Notes under the pieces: generated by a model
Seen by the model: the letters and a program-made list of their open reading frames with translations, nothing else
Databases searched by the model: none
What the model was told of the DNA's origin: nothing
NCBI RefSeq assembly: GCF_022539665.2
Contig: NC_081336.1
Span: 2,232,001 to 2,296,000, forward strand
Direction: 5' to 3'
Length of the DNA stretch: 64,000 nt
DNA from: Daphnia carinata
Taxonomy: Eukaryota; Arthropoda; Branchiopoda; Diplostraca; Daphniidae
Shown: positions 20,730-30,480 of the stretch, in pieces
Layout of the letters: each line of letters begins with the position of its first letter
Position numbering within the stretch: the stretch's first letter is position 1
Program-made: the position numbers and the translations under genes

Positions 20730-20799
20730 GTGACTATAGCTCAATGGTTGAGCATCGGAGAGCAATGCCGAATATCAGGGTTCGACACCCAGTAGTTAC
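20730..20799 (+). repeat. tRNA-like module, family I, right copy
   Basis: Complete 70 nt cloverleaf: acceptor GTGACTA/TAGTTAC pairs at all seven positions (one G-T), D stem GCTC/GAGC perfect, anticodon arm TCGGA-GAGCAAT-GCCGA (anticodon position GCA, Cys), T-arm CAGGG-TTCGACA-CCCAG with a near-canonical loop. Position 33 is A and not U, as in the left copy. It is the best preserved acceptor stem in the array. Confidence 0.5.
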
Positions 20800-21127
20800 T
20801 GAAAATTCAAAGTTGAACCAGCCAAAATAAAATCAAAACGGGTGATAGTCCATTACTACTATGAAAAATAAATCGATTGATTAGTGCAATGTTAGCCGTG
20901 AAGAATAGTATAATAATCGACATGAAATTAGTACCTACAACCCTTACGAATATCAACGTGGATTGCAACCACAGAAACTAGAACAGATTGCAAATGCAAT
21001 CTGAACATCGTGGAAAAAATGATAAGTTGACAATTGGGGAAAAAAATAGTAGTAAAAAAACATTTTTTTTTTAAATCTTGTCAAAAGAAAATTTGTATTT
21101 GCAGTTTTCCCAACAATCGAGTAATTT
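20800..21127. other. Spacer between tRNA-like array and GC-rich island
   Basis: AT-rich, with several A-runs near 21040-21075. No gene or repeat recognised. Confidence 0.4.
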
Positions 21128-21166
21128 GCAACTTTTAAAGGGACGTATAACCCCTTTAAAAGTTGC
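21128..21166. repeat. Perfect 15 bp inverted repeat
   Basis: GCAACTTTTAAAGGG at 21128-21142 and its exact reverse complement at 21152-21166, separated by 9 nt. It marks the left edge of a GC-rich island. It could be a cruciform, a terminator-like hairpin of an element, or an element terminus. Confidence 0.8.
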
Positions 21167-21480
21167 CGTCAACCAAGGCAGGGGGAGACACTGCCTCAAT
21201 TGACCCGCCGGGGAGATTACCCGGTGCGTGGCTAAGAGAAGCCGGAAGAAGAGCGAAGGTTGCGGACAAGCTTTTACGTGAGCGATTAACCGTTAATTCG
21301 GATTTTTGGGTAGCCCCACAGCCCTCCAATGATATCATCGAACCGTGGGGACCCCCACGTCCCCTTTCCGGACAGCGCACTCACAACCGTTACTGCTGAT
21401 CACAGTAGGGGCATGACCCCCTACGGGCTTATTAAAAATCAAAGGGAAACGGGGCCACAGAAAAGAAGGGAGCCCAGAAT
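21167..21480. other. GC-rich island with several hairpins
   Basis: Abruptly GC-richer than the AT-rich flanks. Contains hairpins such as GTGGGGACCCCCAC near 21345 and GTAGGGG/CCCCTAC near 21405-21425. Frames of 74-78 codons are open on both strands (21156-21399) but neither gives a recognised protein. It may be part of a mobile element or of a structured transcript; I cannot name it. Confidence 0.4.
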
Positions 21481-21495
21481 ATGCACTTCAACTTA

Positions 21496-22052
<557 letters not shown>

Positions 22053-23532
22053 ATGTACATCGCAGCGTTCCATGTACGTGATGTGAGTTCAATCCTGGTT
22101 TAGTTAATCTATGTACGGAAAATAAAAACATTTAATTTGCGTTATTTTTTGTTTCAGTCACTTACAAAAATCCAAAAGGCTTCGGCAGGAGCTTTCGGAA
22201 GGCCATTTTGAAGGCCAAACACTGTTCAACGGATATGGATGCAGTTGTGAAACAAGTTTGCAAACTAAATTCCTGTAAAAAATAATACAACATGAGAAAA
22301 TCAACTTGTATGTTCAATACATAACACTACCATTTGCTTTTTTGTTTTTTTTTGTTGGCCATAACTAACATTTGACAATTTCATTCCCTCCTAGCCATTA
22401 CTATTTAAAAATATAAGCCTGTTTTTAAGAATGGCATTGAACAGCAAATCTGGAGTGAATAAACATGTTTATGTTTCATTTCACAAATAATACCTGTTGC
22501 AAATGTTCATTTTTATTTTTGCAACTGCAGTCAAGGTTAGTGTTCCATTGTTATAAGAATAGATGGTACTCAATGTCTGTAAAGAAATGTTTTATTGCAC
22601 TAACCTACAGCAAAAAATTAACAATAGAATAAGCAACATTACCAACTATTCGACGGACAAGGAACAAAATTTTTCGAAGCAGCTACAAAGATTCATGACC
22701 GCCAGCATGTACTGTTCCTATTTATAAAACCAATGTACACTGTTGTGAGGATAATGAATATCAGTTATTATTTAATATATTATATAATATAAAATCAGAT
22801 ATTATTCAACTACCGTCCAACAAATGAAACATCGCTTTTTCTGTCTTCCTTTGGTAGATTGGTGGCCTCCGTTCATGGTCGATGTGTTTAAAATAGCTGA
22901 ACTGAATAATAAATAAAAACTTGATGTACCAAGAAGAGTAAAAGTTAAGACATTTTTACTGGAATTGGAAAATGTTTCATATGGTTAATACTTTGATGAA
23001 TCATATAACTACAACGTTACCATAATTAAAATGACGACAACCAAACAGCTGGCACACAATAATCTAAAATTGTAACAGCTTTCGTGGCACGGCAGACATC
23101 ATATTTTCAAACTAAATCACAGACTACATAATAAACAACGCGATTATCGTCATAAAGCTGCGGAAAATCGCAAAAGCTGTACGAGTTTCCCCCTAGGAAT
23201 AGGTTTATTGGAAAATTCTTTTTACGGGTTCTTCTTTTTTCCACTAGATGACGACCTAGACAGTGGGATTAGGTGGGTGGATTGAGTCAGGTTTTTTTTG
23301 TTGGGTGGGGAGGGGCAAAACGATTACAACCAGCGTTTTTTTTTTGCGACGGCTTCAATAGCGACATTCATTATTTTAAAAAAGGGGGTTTTGCTAAAAA
23401 AATAGAATTTGTAACGTGAAATAGTTTGAGCGTTGAACAAATTTCGAACTTCAGATCAGGATAATTGGGGAAACAAAATCTAGATAAACAGGGTTTGGAA
23501 CCAGGGTTTGCTGTTTCAACGTCTCATAAACC
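22053..23532. other. Intergenic between Vasa-like remnant and third GH16 gene
   Basis: AT-rich. Near 22070-22100 a stretch GAGTTCAATCCTGG resembles an isolated tRNA T-arm. A 40-codon plus-strand frame near 22160-22280 (GFGRSFRKAILKAKHCS) has no recognised relative. Pyrimidine and G runs lie near 23240-23350. Nothing else supported. Confidence 0.4.
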
Positions 23533-25302
23533 ATGGCTTTCTACTCGCAAGTTGAGTATGGTCGACTTGTCCTTATCGCGTTCTACTTGATCGGTCAGTG
23601 TGTCTTCGAGTATGTCAGTGGAAGTGTTTTTTCGAGTACAACTAGGATAATGACATTTTTTGCTTATGTCTAGGCTTTGCATTTTTCGTTTCTGACAGTT
23701 TCGGTTGCAATTCTTTATTGCGACGGGGCACTCCTTACGAAGCATCTTCAGCTGAAAGTGGGCGGTATTGTAGCATAAAACGATTACCGTATTTCAAAAT
23801 TAGTCGAGGGCCACTTATTTGGAGAGACGAGTTTGATCACTTGGACGTAATTTTGCTGTTACTTTATTTTCCCGAAATACTAAAATAGTAATAATAATAA
23901 CAACAATTAATAGTACAGCAAATGGACTCCAATGATTAGCGGCTGGCGTGGAAGCCATGCGTTTCAAATATATGTCAACCGCAGCCAAAATGTGTTAGTA
24001 TTTAATCCATTTTTTGAAAAATATTCCAACGAGATTATAAATTATTTACCAAAGATGATTAACAATTTTCCGTGGAATTGAAAACAGCTACGTTCGCGAC
24101 GGTAATTTGTTCATCAAACCGACATTCACAGCCGACCGCTACGGTCCCGAGTTTCTTTACAATGGGACGATCGATTTAACTCTTGAAGGATGCAACGTCA
24201 ACTGGGGAGGGGGATGCATTGTGTAATCTCAGCTGAAAATCCAAAGAAGTTTCCCCGCTACTTTAAATTTCTTTCTTTGCCAGAAAATCCGGTGCCGACA
24301 TAATTCAGCCTATTCAATCCGCGCGGATTCACACGAAAAACTCGTTCAGCTTCACCTACGGATTCGTTGAAGTCCGCGCTAGAATGCCCAAAGGTGATTG
24401 GATTTGGCCAGGTACATAGACGATTGACAAAGAAGTGATTTTAAAGTAAAATGTTTGCTTTTTCCCGGCAATTCCCCTCCCCCATCCTCCCCCCTCCCCC
24501 CCAAAAAAAAAAAAAATAAAGCTGTTTGGATGTCGCCTACCGAATCCGTCTACGGGAGTAATCCCCGATCAGGAGAGATCGACATAACAGAAGTTAGAAG
24601 CAACGTTAATCTCTCGTGTGGTAGTAAGTCTTACGGAAGGCAACTAAGTGGTACTACGTTACATTGGGGACCCGATTCTCATCATAACGGTCACAGGCTA
24701 ACATATTGGCAAAAGTAAGGCGAGTTAGAATAAACTGACGTATAATTACAACTTACTGAAATGGGAATCGTTCCAGAGTTCAAAGGAATCCGGATTTCTC
24801 ATCAGATTTCCATCTCTTCGCAATGGAATGGCTACCGACTGGCTTCAATTTCTATGTTGACAATGACCTAATCGGATACGTAACTCCTCCAGAGGGTGGC
24901 TTCTGGGAAATGGGCGGCTTTGAAGGGCAAAATATTTGGAACGTTACGGGTAACGGTACCCGCATCTCCCCTTTTGATCGTCCTGTAATATTATTTAGCT
25001 TAAGTTTAAATTGTTTATAACTGTTCCACACAGAATTTATGGATTGGCGGTGTTTTTAGTTTCATCTTATCCTGGATGTTGCGGTCGGCGGGAACATGTT
25101 TCCCGACTGGTGTGTTAACCAACCTTTTGATCGACCTCTCGAAAAACCTTGGAAAATGTCCGATCGCGTTCAGATGCGGCCATTCTGGGAGAAAAGAATG
25201 AACTGGTTGCCCACCTGGAACTCAGAATCAGAGGACAACACTATGCGTATTGACTACATTCGCGTTTATGCTCTTGATCAACATCATCGTTCTCATGGGT
25301 AG
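23533..25302 (+). CDS. GH16 beta-1,3-glucanase-like protein, copy C (diverged)
   Basis: Third intact GH16 gene, 15 kb from the A/B pair and on the opposite strand. Exons 23533-23617 (least certain), 23674-23846, 23914-23993, 24088-24222, 24284-24411, 24522-24714, 24777-24984, 25060-25302; 1245 nt, 414 residues. Four internal exons keep the A/B lengths and phases (135, 128, 193 nt and 208 against 199). Catalytic motif GEIDITE is intact; the domain begins GPLIWRDEFDHLDYSKW. It differs from A and B by an N-terminal extension of about 60 residues with two cysteines (FGCNSLLRR .. GRYCSIKRLPYFK), an extra intron inside the first domain exon, an NGT sequon loop (VTGNGTRISPF) and a longer C-terminus rich in His and Leu (ALDQHHRSHG). 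The hydrophobic start (RLVLIAFYLIGQCVF) suggests secretion. Likely active on beta-1,3-glucan; the exact first exon needs transcript support. Confidence 0.85.
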
Positions 25303-25579
25303 GTTATGGAAATATCGTGTGGCATGAAATCCAACACGAATTTAGTGCTGTCGAAAACAAATTTTTGGTGCCAATTGGCGAGATCAATAATATAAAATTA
25401 AACTAAAGATATTATGACACACGAGTTGATCACCAAACAAATAGGTGTATTTCTGCCTAATTATACACAACTCTGTAAATGAATCTAAGTGTGACTTACT
25501 AGACTTTATCCGGCAGATCATACAATACATATCCGATAGCTAGTTTGCTTCTTCTCATTAGTTTCTCACAACCTTTCCT

Positions 25580-27089
25580 TTAGTGTTTCTGGACGAACTC
25601 CTCGCCCTTCTTAATGTTTTTCTTTAGTTCAGGGATTGAAGCAGCAACTAGCTGCTTTTCGAACTCCGACAAGTTACCGAGTCCAAGATTTTTTTCGATA
25701 CCATTGGGCTGTAATGCGAAAAGAAATTTTAACGTATGTGGCTACAGCATATATTATTAATATGAAACTTCAAGGAAATTAAGGAACTTACGCCCAAAAG
25801 AAGTGGGGTCGAGAAATACTTGGCTTCGGTCAAGTCCGATCGAACATAAGCGCATTCAACAACCCCCTTTTCGCCTCTGAGAGCACGGATCAAGGAGACG
25901 GCAAATCGGGCACCAGCCATTGCCATGGACAGGGTGGCTGAACCGGCACCAGCCTTAGCCTTTACGACTTCAGTTCCAGCTTCCTGTGGTAAAAAGGACG
26001 ATAATGACTTGCAGCACAAATATGTCTTTTGAGGCGGTTACCTGAATACGTTCTGTAAGCGCTTTAAGCTGGTCAGTTGGGAATGAAACGGCAGGCTGAC
26101 ACTGGGAAATCAGAGGAATAATTGTGATGCCTGCATGGCCACCAATAACTGGGCAGTTCACTGTGTTTGGATCCAAGCCCTTGTAAATTGTATAGTATTA
26201 AGCAACTTCAACATGCATTTTTCGACAACCTTGATTACCTTCAGTTCAGCAATAAAAGCGTTAGCGCGGACAACATCTAGCGTAGTGACACCAAAAATTC
26301 TGTTCTGGTCGTAGACACCAGCTTTCTGGAACACTTCACTGGCAATTGGAACAGTGCTATTAACCTATAAGGGAAAACATTAATAAGTAAAATGACTTAC
26401 CAAAATGGATAAAATTTTGACTCTAATTCACATACCGGGTTGGAGATTATTCCAACCAGTGCTTTAGGACAAACTTCAGCAACAGCAACAGCCAAATTTC
26501 GAACAATTGAAGCGTTGGTGTTGAAAAGATCATCGCGGGTCATGCCTGGTTTGCGTGGAACACCAGCTGGAATGATGACCACTTCACAACCTTCCAGAGA
26601 GCTCTGTAATTACAAAAGGATTTTCAAGGAGAGTTCTCAAATAATAATTCTGTTTTTTTACCATCAGTTGGTCAGGTCCAACAAAGCCCTGAACTTTAGC
26701 CTTAGAGTTGATGTGGCTCAAATCAGCTGCAACACCGGGTGTGTGTACAATATCGTACAAGTTGAGTTGAGAGACTAGTGGGGATTGCTTCAACAACAGG
26801 GATAGAGGTTGACCAATTCCACCACTTGCTCCCATGACAGCAACCTTGGTGTTGCTCTAAATTTTCAAGTTAGAACATTACAATTTTTTAGAAGCTAGAA
26901 GTCAAAGAGACAAAATTGTGAGGTTATTTTTAAAACGTGATCTCAGCTAAACTTAAGACGATTATCGCGTATAATTTTTCGTTGGCGTTTTTTTTCCTAG
27001 CCGTAGTATTTTACCTTTGATGAGGTAGAAAACTGCTTGGCTCCATTAAGGACCGACTTGAAAATCTGTGGTTTCGCTACGGCCGCCAT
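25580..27089 (-). CDS. MDH2: Mitochondrial malate dehydrogenase
   Basis: NAD-dependent oxidation of malate to oxaloacetate in the mitochondrial matrix (TCA cycle, malate-aspartate shuttle). Exons 27015-27089, 26662-26856, 26436-26603, 26239-26364, 26042-26179, 25792-25983, 25580-25708; 1023 nt, 340 residues, matching the 338 of human MDH2. The N-terminus [20 protein letters not shown] is a presequence. The Rossmann motif [15 protein letters not shown], the substrate loop [17 protein letters not shown] with its catalytic arginines, NPV, and the catalytic histidine in [18 protein letters not shown] are all present. All six introns are short with consensus borders. It shares a 300 bp divergent promoter with TMEM209. 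Confidence 0.96.
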
Positions 27090-27389
27090 GTTATTCTATT
27101 GGAAATGATATTACGTGATGTTAACTGCAGGTGATCACAACTAATAACCAGTCAAGGTCGTCTAAGAAAATGGAGTGAGTTTCCGTCCGTCCTGTCGACC
27201 GGTAGTACAATGATGCCGTATCGCCAAGTTTCAATTGGCGATTTTAATTTGCGGGAAAGTCGAATTATAAATGTTGGCAACGTCAGTGTTTTAAAGCGCC
27301 AAGAAGCCAATGCAACTCGTTCGGCAGACGACAACTTTGTACTCGACTCGGTTTTCCACTCGTGGAAAATACGTATTATTTAAATTAAA
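27090..27389. promoter_or_regulatory. Divergent promoter between MDH2 and TMEM209
   Basis: The two start codons face away from each other with only 300 bp between them, so both core promoters and 5' UTRs must fit here. No TATA box was recognised near either start. Inferred from gene layout, not from a motif. Confidence 0.6.
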
Positions 27390-29517
27390 ATGGATCAAAA
27401 TGACAGTTTAATCGTAAAAACGATATCTAAGAAAAGACAGATCATGGAAGTTCAAAAACAAAAACCCTGGCTTGTGTGTAATCTCTTTGGGGCACTCATT
27501 CTATCTTACTATCTGTAAGTACATCTTGGCCAAAATTCAAAAATGTGTTTTAAGTAAAGAATACCAAATCAATATTCAACAGGCATTTTGAACAAGAGTG
27601 TTATGAGCTGACGTCCACATTTCTTTGGTATTCCATATTGGTAGTTTGCCTCATCTTGGTATTGAATTTTACCACTGGAATCTACTTCTATGTGAAAAGG
27701 ACAAAATTTGATCCCCCTGTAATTCTGAGTCCTCAACAAAAGAAGCTTTTGGGTGTGAGAAATGATGGTAAGAAGCTATTGGTACATTTTTAATTTCAAA
27801 TACTATTTTGTACTACATATATTGCCATAGAAATTGGATTTGTGACATCAACACCCGCTTGCTCACCCATTACCAAAAGGACACCCTTGATTCCCTACAT
27901 TCCTGTTGGGTCATCACCTACAGTATCAGCAGCAAAATGTAAAACCACTTGTCCTTTGTTGTTTTCTGTCAACAAAGATATTTAAGTTATTTCTGCAAAA
28001 TTTTGTTTCAGTTCAACAAGCAGTAAACCAGTCTGCTGGCAATTCTTCATTGCAATTTCAAAAAGGAAGTAGTAGCTCAGTATTGTATACATCCCAAAAC
28101 TGGGATCTTGAAGATGAACTCTATGAAGAAGATTCTTTCATGAAAATGTGTAAAAGTGTTGAAAGAGAAGAACTTCAAACAAGTAGAGGTACATTTTTAC
28201 ACCATTTTCTACAACTTGCATTCATACTTCCCTATTTAGTCCAAGGCCAGGATGCCACTGGTATGAGCACAACGGCATCCTCGTGGCATTATTCACCATC
28301 TGCATCAGGAATAGCGGATTTTTCGCCACTACTAAAAAAGTATTCTTACCAGCTGTCGTTTACAGGTAATCTAAGCAACCGTAAAAAAAAATCGTTCGGA
28401 TAATAAATAAAGCGAAAATCTTGCTTCTCTACGGAGAACAGTACCTACCACTGGAACCAGCGGAGTAGACGAAAATGCCAGCACCAAATCTCCTGCCAAA
28501 ATTAAAGGTCGCGATGTATGGCAACAATTAGGAATTTCTGATTCTCAACTTCTCGAATATAACGAACAATTTCGGTTGTGGCTTTCTTCTACTGTACTTC
28601 AACCATTAGTTGCTGAAATTCAGCGAATTAATGAGTCCTTGACGGCCCATGGGTTAGCTGACGCTAGAATAGGTAAAACAAAAGTTGACGATTGCTTAAG
28701 TAAAAATGTATACCTTTAACTCGTGAATGATTAGGAGAATCCAGCCTGGAGAAATTGCGTAAAACTTGCCAGCTGGCTCCCGTGTCCGCTAATATACCAT
28801 CACTTGTAGAAGTCCTTCCATATCTTGAAGTGACTTCACACCAAGATTATCTTTTTCGCTGTCTTAATCGTAAGTGTGCCGTTAGACAAGAAAGACGAGC
28901 CGAAGCCAGAACTAAATATTCCCTTACAAACTTAAAAGGGCTTGCCTCAGGAGGATGCTTGGGTAATTTTCGCTGGGATGGAGGCACTAAACGAAAAGAT
29001 GTGGATGACAGTACGCCAACGGATAGCGCTGTAATAATGCATTGCTTGGCTACGTACCTCGACAGCCAACTTCCGGCTTTCACGGATCGCCCAGATAGAC
29101 GACCTTTTACGGGACAGGTGAAGCAGTAAAAAAAAAAATACTTCTTTATCAAAATATTCCTGAAAAAAATGTTAGTAAATTAATTTTTACTTGTTCCACT
29201 AGTATCTCGTAAAATGCCCTGAAAAGCCTCAGCCCACATCAAATCCGCAAATAGTTGAAGTTCAACTTAACCCACCTCACTATAAACTTGTCATGGGGCC
29301 GGATGAGTATGAACTTCCAAAGGTGCGCCATTATTCTTTTCTCCTTCGTGGCTTGATCTAATATCTTTATCTTGATTCCGTTTTTTTCCAGGGCCGAAAC
29401 AATATGCTGCATTCAGTGATACTTTTCTTTTGGTTAATCAAGACAAAATTTGAAGGGCGTATCGGGCGAATTACTTTAGGTGAAGCAGGACTCAATTTGC
29501 TGTGGATTTTCAACTGA
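27390..29517 (+). CDS. TMEM209: Transmembrane protein 209 (nuclear envelope protein)
   Basis: Orthologue of human TMEM209, a nuclear-envelope protein reported to interact with the nucleoporin Nup205. Exons 27390-27514, 27583-27767, 27831-27938, 28012-28188, 28240-28365, 28442-28672, 28735-28869, 28939-29117, 29203-29322, 29392-29517; 1512 nt, 503 residues. Two N-terminal membrane segments (WLVCNLFGALILSYYL and FLWYSILVVCLILVLNF) precede a Ser-rich linker and the conserved C-terminal part: SSWHYSPSASGIADFSPLLK, ASGGCLGNFRWD, PTDSAVIMHCLATYLDSQLP, LNPPHYKLV, ELPKGRNNMLHSVILFFWLI and the end LGEAGLNLLWIFN. The intron 28870-28938 is 69 nt, a multiple of three and free of stops; removing it restores the spacing of the human protein, so it is treated as spliced. 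Confidence 0.93.
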
Positions 29518-30480
29518 ATGTTCATAATATCGTATGTTCATAAAAAAATTGACAAACTTAAAAAGAAAAGGACTAAAGTGAAACTGTTGATTAATTTTTC
29601 AATAAAATCCTTCCCAGTTTGTAGACTGATTTCGCCCGATTTGTACTGTAAATGTTTTTTAAAAATCATTCCTACTAGCACATAACAATTTAAATTGTAA
29701 AACGTTTAGTTCGGGAGAGCTATAGAATTTTTGTTTCCCCTTTAATTCTCTAATAGTACAGTAAGGAGATCTAATGACAAGCCAGTATTCTCGTCTGAAA
29801 GTATAGACTTACTTCCTTCGTAGCGGCTGTTACGCACCACTATATGCGATACGGCTTGCAGCGTTACTGCGCTGCACTGTTTTCTGCCTGATGCATAGTA
29901 CCTGCTGAGCTGAGAGGCACAAAGTTATTATGCATGTATAAAACGAAAAGATTTTACCTCCAAAGCATGAACTTTCTGCATAGAGAAAACAACAGCGATT
30001 GACATGCAGCATATGTCTTCGTATATTGGTTTGCGGTGGCAACTGCGGAAATGAATAGCAACGTTATCCGGCCGTATTATCCTGTACATGGAAAAACAAA
30101 ATAATCCGCTTAGGATGTAGTTGCGCAGTTCGCCGTTTCCGCTTTGCTCTCACATGCATGTTTTGCTGCAGACGATAGAGCCTTGAATTCCGCAGAGTCA
30201 ATAGTAAACATTGAAGATAACCCTGCGTCATTGAAAAAGCTCGACAAACTAGATAAACCATAGTTCAATAAATTATTGACCCAAATGGGTATGTGATACT
30301 CTTATCTCATGGCTTTTTTATAGAGACATAGAAAACACTTTGGTAACAGTTTCATCAACCTAAGTTTAGCTACTATAGACCACTTTGTGAAAGTGGTCAA
30401 CAGTAGTGTAGCCATTAGGTCATAGACACAGTAGTGATTTAGGTGAGAGTTTGCAACAAAACACAAGACAAGTCAGTAAA
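29518..30480. other. Intergenic between TMEM209 and the 5-phosphatase gene
   Basis: Contains the TMEM209 3' UTR and the promoter of the next gene. The stretch 29820-30200 is less AT-rich and has overlapping minus-strand frames of 65-70 codons without a recognised product. A block near 30355-30420 contains the repeated word ACTGTTGACCACTTT in inverted form around CTATAGACC; significance unknown. Confidence 0.4.

Larger units (their letters stand above)
18573..20799. repeat. 2.2 kb palindromic array of tRNA-like modules
   Basis: Eleven tRNA-like modules, each about 70 nt, spaced mostly 165-205 bp. They fall into families by sequence. The order with strand is I(-), II(+), II(+), II(+), III(+), III-like(+), GC-rich(-), other(+), III(-), II(-), I(+): the right side is an inverted version of the left. 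The outer arms 18573-18818 and 20554-20799 are both 246 bp, and the roughly 105 bp spacers between module I and module II are clearly related (for example TATACCTTGAGTCAACGCAC on the left against TATACCTTTAGTCAATGCAC on the reverse complement of the right). Spacers before the two family III modules also match. This indicates segmental inverted duplication plus extra tandem copies of module II on the left, and not independent tRNA insertions. Many members keep D-arm and T-arm features (A-box and B-box-like), but most are imperfect cloverleaves. Confidence 0.75.

Noticed and set aside
18573-20799. Calling all eleven modules functional tRNA genes, or calling the array CRISPR-like
   Set aside because: Most lack a paired acceptor stem or U33. 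Repeats are not direct identical repeats with unique spacers, and the host is a eukaryote.
29830-30261. Two minus-strand frames of 70 and 65 codons
   Set aside because: No recognisable protein, no consensus splice context, and located where the promoter of the next gene should be.
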